From Methylococcales bacterium (GTDB lineage Bacteria; Pseudomonadota; Gammaproteobacteria; Methylococcales; Methylomonadaceae), in NCBI GenBank assembly GCA_023134955.1, contig JAGLUC010000025.1:1-16515 (forward strand): 16,515 nucleotides of DNA, read 5' to 3'. A program made the position numbers and the translations under genes. The notes beneath the pieces are model-generated. The model was not told where the DNA came from. It saw only the letters and a list, made by a program, of their open reading frames with translations, and ran no database searches. Positions 1 to 7,791 of this stretch are shown here, in pieces (the stretch's first letter is position 1; each line of letters starts with the position of its first letter).

Positions 1-728
1 GTGCGTGTAATGACGGTGTTATAGGATAGTTCTTCTCTTTCTAAATCTTCAGCAACAATATGTTTTCCTCCATGAATAGTACGGCCTTCAAGTAAAGAAG
101 AAAAAATAGTCTGGTGATAATGACTGGTTGAAAAAATCATTTCGCTCATTAAATCAGTGAGAATATGCCCACAATACTTACGGCGTGATTTTCCGCGCAA
201 CTCTGGTTTTGCTTTAATGCTTGTATGAGGAAGGATCTGAATGGTAATTTTAGGGAACAGGCGCAAGCGAACAATATTTTTAAGTCGTGAAAAAGGCGTG
301 TATTCAGCGCCATGTATGCGAACAGGTAATATAGCTGCGCCAGACTTGTCAGCCACCATCCCTGTGCCATCATATATTTTCATTAACGAACCAGTGACTG
401 TGATACGTCCTTCAGGAAAAATAACGGTTTTGGTATCGTTTTGCAAATGATGAATCAATGCCTTTAGCGATAAAGGCAGGGTAGGATCCATAGGAAATAC
501 TTGAGAGAGCCCCAAAAATGGCTTCATCCACCAGCGTTCTGAAATATGGGTGTTAATGGCAAAGGTAATGTCATCAGGTAAAAACACACCAAGTAATAGA
601 GGGTCTAAAAAAGAGGTGTGGTTAGAGATAATCAGTACTCTCTTTCCTGCTTTTTTGTAATTATTAAGACCTTTGACTTCAACTTTGTAAATTAAAGTAA
701 GTAGCCAGTGTAAAATTTGTTTTAACAT
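1..728 (-). CDS. aas: Aas N-terminal part: 2-acylglycerophosphoethanolamine acyltransferase / acyl-ACP synthetase (partial)
   Basis: This gene is read on the minus strand from the ATG at 726-728 and runs off the window start, so only 242 N-terminal codons are visible. The translation holds the PlsC-type acyltransferase domain: NHTSFLD carries the HX4D catalytic pair (H37, D42), FPEGR lies at 104-108, and GSLMKIYDGTG at 113-123. That last block and the IxxRxW-like spacing match the Aas family better than plain PlsC. In the family, this domain re-acylates lysophosphatidylethanolamine at the inner membrane, and a C-terminal acyl-ACP synthetase domain (outside this window) supplies the acyl group. 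A good ribosome-binding site (AAGGAG, 736-741) sits 7 nt before the start. The gene is preceded by a palindromic repeat that begins only 15 nt upstream of the ATG. If the C-terminal half were missing beyond the window, it would be a simple acyltransferase; I cannot check that here. Confidence 0.88.
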   Translation of the reverse strand, partial: MLKQILHWLLTLIYKVEVKGLNNYKKAGKRVLIISNHTSFLDPLLLGVFLPDDITFAINTHISERWWMKPFLGLSQVFPMDPTLPLSLKALIHHLQNDTKTVIFPEGRITVTGSLMKIYDGTGMVADKSGAAILPVRIHGAEYTPFSRLKNIVRLRLFPKITIQILPHTSIKAKPELRGKSRRKYCGHILTDLMSEMIFSTSHYHQTIFSSLLEGRTIHGGKHIVAEDLEREELSYNTVITR

Positions 729-743
729 GATTATTCTCCTTTA

Positions 744-901
744 AGGAATCTCTGATCAAGTCTAATTATTTTTAGCTTGCTAAAACCGTCGATATTTTCC
801 ACCAAGATCGGCGCAATAGAATGACTATTACTTCTCACTTAGTGAAAAATAGCGACAGTTTTTTCTGCGCTAAATTCTAATCAACTTAATCAGAGGTTCC
901 C
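744..901. repeat. Full-length palindromic, MITE-like element (158 bp)
   Basis: The ends match as terminal inverted repeats: AGGAATCTCTGATCAAGT at 744-761 against the reverse complement of 884-901 (GGGAACCTCTGATTAAGT), 15 of 18 identical. Pairing continues inward: AAAACCGTCGATATTTT (782-798) pairs with 846-862 at 15 of 17, and AATAG (815-819) faces CTATT (825-829). All pairs centre on about 822, so the whole unit can fold as one long hairpin. It is flanked by TA on both sides (742-743 and 902-903), as expected of a TA-targeting transposon. There is no coding capacity. It separates aas from its original upstream DNA, so it must supply or carry the aas promoter. Family assignment is not possible by eye. 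Confidence 0.78.
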
Positions 902-1046
902 TAAAAAAGCTTAGCAGAAATTTAGAGTTACTATAAACACGGTTCAATTAAATTTTAATAAATTCTTGAGAAATAAAATGCACGAGGCTGAAAGAGTTTA
1001 TGGTAACAGAAAAAATTATTAGCAGTTAGAGAGCACAATATAAGTA

Positions 1047-1052
1047 TATAAT
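1047..1052 (+). promoter_or_regulatory. Candidate -10 box for sbcC
   Basis: A perfect TATAAT lies 44 nt before the sbcC start, with a weak -35 (GTTAGA, 1025-1030) at 16-bp spacing. A TTGACA at 1067-1072 is a second possible -35, but its -10 would fall on the start codon. The rest of 905-1096 contains no gene that I can support. Confidence 0.35.
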
Positions 1053-1096
1053 AAAAAAATCCAGGATTGACAGTACTGAAACAGCGTAATTAATTA

Positions 1097-4000
1097 ATGA
1101 GAATACTGAGTCTTTTTTTTAAAAATATCAACTCACTTGAAGGTGAAAGTCGAATTCATTTTGATAGACCACCTATTGTCGATGGTGGAGTGTTTGCAAT
1201 TACAGGGCCTAATGGCTCAGGAAAATCTACTGTCCTGGATGCTATTACCTTAGGTTTGTATGGTGAAACTTTTCGTTTTGACAGACCTGCACAGCATGTA
1301 ATGACCAAAGCAACAACTGAAAGCTTTGTCGAGGTTGAGTTTGCTTTAGGGGATAATAAATTCAGATCAAGCTGGCAGGTTAATCGTAAAGACGATCAGA
1401 TAGATGGTGAGTTAACAGCACCTGAAATGAAATTGATTCAGTTAAATGGTGATGAATCAGAATCTCAAACTATGGAGCAAACTGCTGTAAAAGTACGCGA
1501 TAGAGTTGCTGAACTAATAGGGATGGATTTTCATAAATTCAGCAAATCAATGGTATTGGCACAAGGTGATTTTGCTGCTTTTTTAAATGCGCTAGACAGT
1601 GAGCGCATGGATATTTTAGAAAAAATCAGTGGTGTAGATATTTATGCCAGTTATAAGCAACAGGCAGAAGAGAAGTTTAATCAAGCTCAGATTCGGTTAC
1701 AGCAAATAGAGCAAGATTTAAATATTATCCCAGTGATGGATGCCACAACAAAAGAAGCAAGAGAGCATGACCTTGCTGATTTTAAACAACAGCAGTTTGA
1801 ATTTAAAACTGAGCTGGATGAAGTTCAACAACAATTAGCTGAGACGCAGAAAATCTCTGCTTTGAACAAACAAATTGAAGTATTAACTCAACGACAGCAG
1901 CAGCAGCAAGTTCAACTACAAGAAAACCAGCAGACACTTGATAAAATTCTAGGGTCTGAAGATTTAATGCAGTTTGCAGAAGAGTTAGTAATAGTTGACA
2001 CTAAAACCGAATCTACACAACAAAGCCGAAAAACCTTAGATTCTTATTTAACTGAACTGGAAATGCTTCATGCGCAGCTTAAAGCCGCAAACTTTGATGA
2101 AAATACGCCTGTTACAGACAAATCATTTGATCAGCAAAAAACTAGTGTTGATGAGTTAAAATTAAAACTTAGCGAATTAAAGTTCGACTTGCCTAAGGAA
2201 AGCGCATTATTTCAGACATTAACGCAGAAAATTAATGAAAAAAAATCAACTTTATTGACAACAGCAGATTGGTTAAAAGATCATGCGGCAGATGAAAGTT
2301 TAGTCAATAATTTCCCGGAAACAGGCAAATTAAAAATACTTAGAACTGAATTAGCAGAGTTAACGGTTAAGCAGAAAAGTTATTCAAAATGGTCTAAAAC
2401 AACGCAAGAAACATTAAAAAATAAAAAAGCCAGAGTCGTTGAGCTTAAGGAAGATACTGTCTATTTAAAAGGGCAAATAAACGGTATTGAAAAATCATTG
2501 CAAACAATGGCAGATGGTCATTCATCTGAAGATTTGCAAGACATGCAGATAGAGCAGCAACAACGAATTGATAATTTTCAGGAATTATATGAGTTAGCTA
2601 ATGTAAATGCAAAGCTGGGGCATGTCGGTTTTTTTGCACAAATATTTGGCTCAAAAAATATCAACAAGGAAGAAATAGACTTGATCATGGAGAGTGAACG
2701 AGTGCAGCTGGAGTTAGGTAGAGAGCAAAATATAGTTAAAACCCTTGAATTAACTGTTACTAATGAAGCATTGCTAAAAAAAATGCAGCCAGACAGACAG
2801 TTTTTGGTTGATGGAAAAGCTTGTCCTTTATGTGGTGCGCTAGATCATCCTTATGCTAAATATACTCCCGCAGTTTCCAACTCTACTCAGGCACTTAATG
2901 ATCAACGAAAAAAAGTTAAAGAGCTTATTGCTAAAATAGATAGCTTAAAGAAGCAAATCGCTTTATTAGAAAATCAGGCAGTTAAAGCGGTACAAAAGGA
3001 CAGTCAATTACTTAATGTGCGTGCACAATGGAGTGGTCTGGTTAATCGGTTGAATGTAGCCAGTATGGATTTAGATATTAATAATTTATCTTTAATGAAA
3101 GATAAATTATTAGTAGAAAAGAAAGAGCTAAGCAATATTGTAAATTTACAAAAGCAATTTGTTAAGCAATTAGGGCAAATATCGCAACATGAGCAATCAA
3201 TTGAAAGCAAGAGTGTCTTGTTAAAAAGATTAATAGAAGAAACTGAACTTTTACAGGCGGAATGGGATGATCGTCCAGTGGAATCAATTGATTTAGAAAA
3301 AGCATATAGCCAATGTCTAGCAGACGAAAAACTATTGGCAGAAAAGGTGCTTGAGCAGTTAAAACAGTTGAGTGAAAAACTCCCTAAGAAGGGTAAAGAA
3401 GAGGTCTTATTTGAAAGACTTAATGCTCGTCGACAAGAATATCAAACGCGAGTGATGAGACAGAAATCATTAACGGAAGAAATTCAGTTGATGGAGCAAC
3501 AGCTAAATGTCTGTTCAAATAAAATAGATCAAGTTAATTATGGTATTCAGCAATGTTCAGAACATGTGCAAAAGGAAGAATTGGCAGGGCTACATTTGTC
3601 TTTGATAGAAAAACAAAAATTAATTGCAGATAAAGAAATCATCTATGCACAGCAACAGACTGAGTTAACTGATTTAAAACAAAGTTTGCAGGATAGAATT
3701 AAACACATCACCAGTGCAGATCTAAATGAGTTGAGGGAGTTGCTGGCTTTGATAAAAGGCAAGTCAGAAATAGAGCAAAAACAACTTGAATTAAGTCAAA
3801 GCCTTGATGATATTGAAAAGCAGCTGATGAATACTCAAGTGCAATTAGAAGCAGGGCAAAGCAGCCTGTTAACAGCCATATCTGAAGAAGAATTACTCGA
3901 AAAACAACAAGCTATAAAAGAAAAGTTAGATATTGCTGAGCAAGAGATTAACAGTTTGCAAAATCAACTAAGTAACCACGCTAATGTACAAGAAAAATAC

Positions 4001-4549
4001 GATCAGGTATTAGCTAAAGTAGAGAGTCAGCAAGCGATTTTTGATGTCTGTCAATCAGAAATAGAGTTAATAAATAATGAAAATGGTATCCATTTTAGAA
4101 CAAAAGTTCAGCAACAAATGGCTGATAAATTATTATCTCAAGCTAACCAGATTTTAGAAAAATTAAGTGGTCGTTACTATGTTAGAAAAGTAGTGAGTGA
4201 GCACGGTCTGGCAATAGAAATAGAAGATACTAAGCAAAATAATGTGCGTAGATTACCTAAAACACTGTCTGGTGGAGAAAGTTTTATTGTTAGCCTGGCT
4301 TTAGCGTTAGCATTAGCTGAAATGGCAAATAATGGGCATGCCGTTGACTCCTTATTTTTGGATGAAGGCTTTGGTACTCTAGACTCAGAATCACTTTATC
4401 TAGCCATGACAACGCTGGAAAGTTTAAAAACACACGGTAAAATTGTCGGTGTTATTTCCCATGTTGAAGGCGTACGTAAACGAATAAAAACACAGATTGA
4501 AATGAGTAAAAAACCAAATGGCTTGAGTGCTTTGAAAGTAATTTCTTAA
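1097..4549 (+). CDS. sbcC: SbcC: ATPase subunit of the SbcCD (Rad50/Mre11-type) nuclease
   Basis: The 1150-residue protein has the full SMC/Rad50 layout. The N-terminal ATPase lobe carries Walker A GPNGSGKST (37-45) and the Q-loop VLAQGDF (Q156). Two long glutamine- and lysine-rich coiled-coil arms flank a zinc hook CPLC (C576, C579). The C-terminal lobe carries the signature LSGGESF (from 1057) and Walker B LFLDEGFGTLD (D1089, E1090). In the family it dimerises through the hook and drives SbcD to cut hairpins and protein-blocked DNA ends. Length is usual for SbcC. No sbcD lies next to it on either side, although the two are normally an operon with sbcD first. The start matches the typical family N-terminus (MRILSLFFKNINSLEG), but there is no Shine-Dalgarno before it. 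The convergent membrane-protein gene begins 51 nt after its stop. Confidence 0.95.
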   Translation: MRILSLFFKNINSLEGESRIHFDRPPIVDGGVFAITGPNGSGKSTVLDAITLGLYGETFRFDRPAQHVMTKATTESFVEVEFALGDNKFRSSWQVNRKDDQIDGELTAPEMKLIQLNGDESESQTMEQTAVKVRDRVAELIGMDFHKFSKSMVLAQGDFAAFLNALDSERMDILEKISGVDIYASYKQQAEEKFNQAQIRLQQIEQDLNIIPVMDATTKEAREHDLADFKQQQFEFKTELDEVQQQLAETQKISALNKQIEVLTQRQQQQQVQLQENQQTLDKILGSEDLMQFAEELVIVDTKTESTQQSRKTLDSYLTELEMLHAQLKAANFDENTPVTDKSFDQQKTSVDELKLKLSELKFDLPKESALFQTLTQKINEKKSTLLTTADWLKDHAADESLVNNFPETGKLKILRTELAELTVKQKSYSKWSKTTQETLKNKKARVVELKEDTVYLKGQINGIEKSLQTMADGHSSEDLQDMQIEQQQRIDNFQELYELANVNAKLGHVGFFAQIFGSKNINKEEIDLIMESERVQLELGREQNIVKTLELTVTNEALLKKMQPDRQFLVDGKACPLCGALDHPYAKYTPAVSNSTQALNDQRKKVKELIAKIDSLKKQIALLENQAVKAVQKDSQLLNVRAQWSGLVNRLNVASMDLDINNLSLMKDKLLVEKKELSNIVNLQKQFVKQLGQISQHEQSIESKSVLLKRLIEETELLQAEWDDRPVESIDLEKAYSQCLADEKLLAEKVLEQLKQLSEKLPKKGKEEVLFERLNARRQEYQTRVMRQKSLTEEIQLMEQQLNVCSNKIDQVNYGIQQCSEHVQKEELAGLHLSLIEKQKLIADKEIIYAQQQTELTDLKQSLQDRIKHITSADLNELRELLALIKGKSEIEQKQLELSQSLDDIEKQLMNTQVQLEAGQSSLLTAISEEELLEKQQAIKEKLDIAEQEINSLQNQLSNHANVQEKYDQVLAKVESQQAIFDVCQSEIELINNENGIHFRTKVQQQMADKLLSQANQILEKLSGRYYVRKVVSEHGLAIEIEDTKQNNVRRLPKTLSGGESFIVSLALALALAEMANNGHAVDSLFLDEGFGTLDSESLYLAMTTLESLKTHGKIVGVISHVEGVRKRIKTQIEMSKKPNGLSALKVIS

Positions 4550-4600
4550 ATGTACTGGCTCAGACTTTACCCAACAGTTAGTTGTTTTTCAAGGTGTCTC

Positions 4601-5065
4601 TTAATGATTCGCTACAAACAAGGCAATCATTATGATGACCAATTCAAAACCGAGAATTCGTCCTTGAGATTCAAAAACTATTTTTTTCGATGTAATGTGA
4701 TGTTTATTTGCATTGAGTTCAAGATAGATAATACCTCCAATGCCTATGGGAATTAAAAAATAACTAAAATGATAAAGTGGTGTGCGATAAGAAAATAAAA
4801 CGTCAGCGAGTAAGTGGGCAAGAATAAAAGAAAAAAAACAGGTGCTGGCTAACCACATACTTAGCTCCATTGGATAAAACTTTATATGAAACATTTGCTT
4901 TTCTTTGATGTGGTGCAGGATATTGATTCTTGATGATGCGTATAACACAGGCAGGTAATAGTAGAAGATAACCGCACTCAGGGGATACATCAAGGCAGAT
5001 ATATGTTTGAAAAAAGACAAGCCAAAGGCGATAATAATAGCAATAAATAAAGGAATAGAGCGCAT
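4601..5065 (-). CDS. Small multi-pass membrane protein, unknown function
   Basis: The 154-residue product is strongly hydrophobic, with about four predicted membrane segments: roughly residues 5-37 (perhaps two), 50-70 after a short loop, 72-92 and 98-115, and a last one at 137-152. A basic stretch (KEKQMFHIKFYP) and HHITSKK look cytoplasmic. No family is recognisable. The ATG at 5063-5065 is the only good start, because an in-frame stop lies three codons upstream; no clear ribosome-binding site is visible. A promoter-like pair lies upstream. It is convergent with sbcC, so the two are unlikely to be linked in function. Membrane character and a supported promoter make it likely real, but no homolog comparison was possible. 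Confidence 0.65.
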   Translation of the reverse strand: MRSIPLFIAIIIAFGLSFFKHISALMYPLSAVIFYYYLPVLYASSRINILHHIKEKQMFHIKFYPMELSMWLASTCFFSFILAHLLADVLFSYRTPLYHFSYFLIPIGIGGIIYLELNANKHHITSKKIVFESQGRILGFELVIIMIALFVANH

Positions 5066-5103
5066 GGAGTTCTATATCAGTGTATTAATTAGATGATTTA
5101 TTC

Positions 5104-5131
5104 ATTATAAGGTCTGTTAATGAAATGATAA
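5104..5131 (-). promoter_or_regulatory. Candidate sigma-70 promoter for the membrane protein gene
   Basis: Read on the minus strand: -35 TTATCA (5126-5131), 16-bp spacer, -10 TATAAT (5104-5109). Transcription would start about 30 nt before the ATG at 5065. Confidence 0.45.
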
Positions 5132-5171
5132 ACCTTTCTATAAAGGCAGTTGAAGTTATTGGTTTAAAATA

Positions 5172-5454
5172 CTAGTAGTGCGTCAATGTTGTAATGATGG
5201 GTAAAAAGTACATTAGCTCTTAAGTCCTCTCCAAAGGGAGACGGGGAAATAGAAAGCATGGAATTCAACATTTCTTTCATTTCCTTGCATCAATTAAGAG
5301 AAACTTGCAGAAGAGAATTACTTTAATTTCTCCTCGGCAACTGCTCCATGCGTTGCTCTACCTTCTGCATCCATGCAGTCGTCACCCAAACCCTCCCCAG
5401 CAAGAGAGGGCTTAAGAGCAAGAACTCGCCAATACCACATTGATGGATCACTAG
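5172..5454. repeat. Composite palindromic intergenic repeat (about 283 bp)
   Basis: The outer arms CTAGTAGTGCGTCAATG... (5172-5196) and the reverse complement of 5430-5454 (CTAGTGATCCATCAATG...) agree at about 19 of 25 positions. An inner pair, CTTAAGTCCTCTC (5219-5231) and 5404-5416, agrees at 12 of 13. A central pair (GAGAATTA 5313-5320 with TAATTTCTC 5324-5332) and a small palindrome CTGCATCCATGCAG sit inside. The pairs are roughly concentric around 5317. There is no ORF of note. This accounts for nearly all of the 444-base gap 5066-5509. It looks like a dispersed non-coding repeat, either a MITE or a structured intergenic family. Confidence 0.62.
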
Positions 5455-5470
5455 TTTGTTAGTATATAAT
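5440..5470 (+). promoter_or_regulatory. Candidate promoter of the PQQ-associated ABC operon
   Basis: A TATAAT lies at 5465-5470, 40 nt before the start of the first operon gene. The best -35 is TTGATG at 5440-5445 with a long 19-bp spacer. That -35 lies inside the right arm of the palindromic repeat, so the repeat may contribute to expression. Confidence 0.35.
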
Positions 5471-5509
5471 TATTTTTCCTTTCTACATTATTTTTAAAAA
5501 CATAGAGTT

Positions 5510-6814
5510 ATGATAAGTCGATTTTTTATGAATAGGTTTTTATTAAAAATTATTTTAGTTTTGTTATTAGGACACACAGCTCTGACTTATGCAGAAAGTA
5601 TACAAGTCATAAAAATTGCTTATATTACCCAAGAGAAGAAAATCCCGGCCGCTTTATCTAATTTAGATGCGTTTGTTCAACAGAAAGGTTTGATAGGTGC
5701 TGAAATTGCTATTGTTGATAATAATACCACTGGGCAATTTACTCAACAGTCTTATGAGTTGAAAAAAATTATTGTTCCCGTTTCTGCGGATGTTGTAGAA
5801 ATATTTAAACAGCAGGTGGGGGAAGATATATCTTTGATTGTTTCTAATTTACCTCGCACACAGCTAATGAGTTTGGTAAATCTTGATTTAGCTAAGGAAA
5901 TGTTGTTTTTTGATGCCACTACTACGGATGATGAGTTAAGAAATAAGCAATGCCAAGATAACATACTTCATATGCTGCCGAGTAGAGCAATGCGAGCGGA
6001 TGCTTTGGCTCAGTATATGATGAAGAAAAGCTGGAATAAATGGTTTTTGGTGATGGGGATGATGCCAGCAGATCAGGCTTATGCAAAAGCAATTAAACGT
6101 GCTGCAAAACGCTTTGGAATAAAAATAGTGGCAGAAAAACAGTGGACACATACTTATGATGCCCGTAGAACAGCGCAATCTGATGTGCCGGTTTTTACCC
6201 AAGGTGTGGATTATGATGTGCTGGTTGTCGCTGATGAGCAAGGTTTATTTGGGGAATATTTTGAGTATAGAAGCTGGATTCCAAGACCTGTTGTGGGTAC
6301 CCAGGGTTTAGTACCTACTTCTTGGCATAGAACACATGAACAGTGGGGTGCAGTGCAAATTCAAAATCGTTTTAAGGCTAAAGTGGGGCGGTGGATGGGT
6401 GAGCAGGATTATGGCGCTTATTTGGCTGTGAGGGCTATAGGTGAGGCTGCTGTCAGAACTAAATCCAGGCAAATGAAAATGATCAAAGATTATTTGCTAG
6501 GTAGTGATTTTGCTTTGCAGGGTTATAAAGGTAATCCTTTATCATTTAGAGCATGGAATGGTCAGTTGAGGCAACCTGTACTTTTGGCTGCGGCACGATC
6601 ATTAGTGGCTGTCGCACCTGTAGAAGGGTTTTTACATCCAAAAACTGAATTAGATACATTGGGTTTTGATCAATCTGAATCTGCTTGTAATAATTTAAAT
6701 AAGGAGACCCTTCCAGTAAAGCCATTATTGAAAGGTACTTATGACAGCGAAAATGCCAATAGTTATCAACAGATAATTCAACAAATCATTAATAAAATCA
6801 AACAAAATTTTTAA
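5510..6814 (+). CDS. Periplasmic substrate-binding protein of a PQQ-dehydrogenase-associated ABC system
   Basis: The 434-residue protein begins with a Sec signal peptide (MNRFLLKIILVLLLG core, likely cleavage after TYA at 28). The mature part starts IQVIKIAYITQEKK and reads as a type I periplasmic-binding fold like the branched-chain amino acid binding proteins. HMLPSRAMRADALAQYMM (about 150-170) and YDVLVVADE (about 237-245) are typical of that fold. With the three genes that follow, it matches the substrate-binding family placed beside PQQ-dependent alcohol dehydrogenases (the PQQ_ABC_bind type). What it binds is not known; alcohols, aldehydes or PQQ-related compounds are candidates by association. 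The ATG at 5510 has only a weak ribosome-binding site; Met7 (5528) is an alternative that keeps the signal peptide. It is the first gene of the operon, 11 nt before the next. Confidence 0.82.
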   Translation: MISRFFMNRFLLKIILVLLLGHTALTYAESIQVIKIAYITQEKKIPAALSNLDAFVQQKGLIGAEIAIVDNNTTGQFTQQSYELKKIIVPVSADVVEIFKQQVGEDISLIVSNLPRTQLMSLVNLDLAKEMLFFDATTTDDELRNKQCQDNILHMLPSRAMRADALAQYMMKKSWNKWFLVMGMMPADQAYAKAIKRAAKRFGIKIVAEKQWTHTYDARRTAQSDVPVFTQGVDYDVLVVADEQGLFGEYFEYRSWIPRPVVGTQGLVPTSWHRTHEQWGAVQIQNRFKAKVGRWMGEQDYGAYLAVRAIGEAAVRTKSRQMKMIKDYLLGSDFALQGYKGNPLSFRAWNGQLRQPVLLAAARSLVAVAPVEGFLHPKTELDTLGFDQSESACNNLNKETLPVKPLLKGTYDSENANSYQQIIQQIINKIKQNF

Positions 6815-6825
6815 GGAAAAATAAA

Positions 6826-7791
6826 ATGAAACAATGGTTTTTAGGTATAGGATTAATAACCGTTTTTTTCAGCCAGACAGTTCAGGCAGAAATTGTTTTT
6901 GTTACTCTGGAAAAAGATAATGCATTGGCAATCGTTGACCCAATAGCGGGCAAACTTTTAAAAACAATTGATATAGGTCAGCGACCAAGAGGTATTATTC
7001 TTAGTCCAGATTATAAGTATCTTTATATTGCAACCAGTGATGATGATACGGTTAAAATATTTGATGCTGAAACATTTGTAGAAGTAGGGCAACTACCTTC
7101 GGGTGAAGACCCTGAAACATTTGCCTTAAATCCTAAAGGTGATCGTTTATATATTTCTAATGAAGATGATAATTTAGTCACAGTAATTGATATTCCTAAT
7201 AAAACAGAAATTGCTCAAATAAAAGTAGGAGTCGAGCCAGAGGGTATTGCTGTAAGTACTGATAATAAATGGGTGATTAGTGCATCTGAAACAACTAATA
7301 TGATTCATTGGATTGATGTCGCAACTAATAAAATTGTTGACAATACACTGGTTGATCCCAGACCTAGGGCGGCTAATTTTACTGCGGATAATGAACAATT
7401 GTGGGTTACCTCTGAAATTGCCGGTACCTTGATGATTTTGGATGTCAAGACTAGACAAATTACTAAGAAAATACGTTTGGATATACCAGGTGTTAGTGCA
7501 GATAAAATTCAGCCTGTTGGCGTGGTTATTGATAAGCAAAGACGTTGGGGCTATGTGGCTATTGGCCCTGCAAATCGTGTGGCTGTAATTAATGCTCAAA
7601 CTTTAGAGCTTGAAAAGTTTTTATTGGTAGGGCAGCGAGTGTGGAATTTAGCTTTTTCAGCTGATCAGAAAAGATTGTATACCACCAATGGTCGAAGTAA
7701 TGATATATCAATTATTGATCTTGAAAACCATAAAGTGACTAAATCAATAGGAGTAGGGCGGTTTCCCTGGGGGATAGTGTCAAAGCCATGA
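6826..7791 (+). CDS. Secreted YVTN-type beta-propeller protein, PQQ-associated
   Basis: The 321-residue protein has a signal peptide (cleavage after TVQA at 21). About seven repeats of roughly 42 residues follow the pattern G-x-x-P-x-G-[IF]-x-[LV]-[SN]-x-[DK] and then a [LW]-[YV]-[IV] strand: GQRPRGIILSPDYKYLYI, GEDPETFALNPKGDRLYI, GVEPEGIAVSTDNKWVIS, and so on to GRFPWGIV at the C-terminus. This is a seven-bladed propeller of the YVTN/quinoprotein-like group. The family is placed with PQQ-dependent catabolism (PQQ_ABC_repeats type). It should sit in the periplasm, perhaps docking with the substrate-binding protein or a quinoprotein dehydrogenase; it has no obvious PQQ-binding signature that I can name. 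A ribosome-binding site AAGGAA lies 7-8 nt before the start. It overlaps the ATPase gene by 4 nt, so translation is probably coupled. Confidence 0.87.
   Translation: MKQWFLGIGLITVFFSQTVQAEIVFVTLEKDNALAIVDPIAGKLLKTIDIGQRPRGIILSPDYKYLYIATSDDDTVKIFDAETFVEVGQLPSGEDPETFALNPKGDRLYISNEDDNLVTVIDIPNKTEIAQIKVGVEPEGIAVSTDNKWVISASETTNMIHWIDVATNKIVDNTLVDPRPRAANFTADNEQLWVTSEIAGTLMILDVKTRQITKKIRLDIPGVSADKIQPVGVVIDKQRRWGYVAIGPANRVAVINAQTLELEKFLLVGQRVWNLAFSADQKRLYTTNGRSNDISIIDLENHKVTKSIGVGRFPWGIVSKP

Noticed and set aside
149..450. Open frames on both strands inside the aas region
   Set aside because: They are out of frame with the aas reading, which shows clear acyltransferase motifs along the same bases.
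744..901. The palindromic element as a simple bidirectional terminator
   Set aside because: The pairing spans all 158 bp, the ends are flanked by TA, and there is no short GC stem with a T-tract; a transposon-like unit explains it better.
978..1022. 14-codon ORF starting MHEAERVYG upstream of sbcC
   Set aside because: No ribosome-binding site, very short, and no continuation in frame.
3004..3210. Minus-strand open frame inside sbcC
   Set aside because: Fully overlapped by the coiled-coil region of sbcC and without any recognisable features.
4550..4756. Plus-strand open frame following sbcC
   Set aside because: It starts directly at the sbcC stop, has no ribosome-binding site of its own, and overlaps the membrane protein gene on the other strand, whose hydrophobic pattern is convincing.
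5752..6241. Two minus-strand open frames inside the substrate-binding protein gene
   Set aside because: Antisense to a well-supported secreted protein; the cysteine/histidine-rich translations are typical of antisense frames.
7174..7599. Minus-strand 141-codon frame inside the propeller gene
   Set aside because: Antisense to regularly repeated propeller blades; no start signals.
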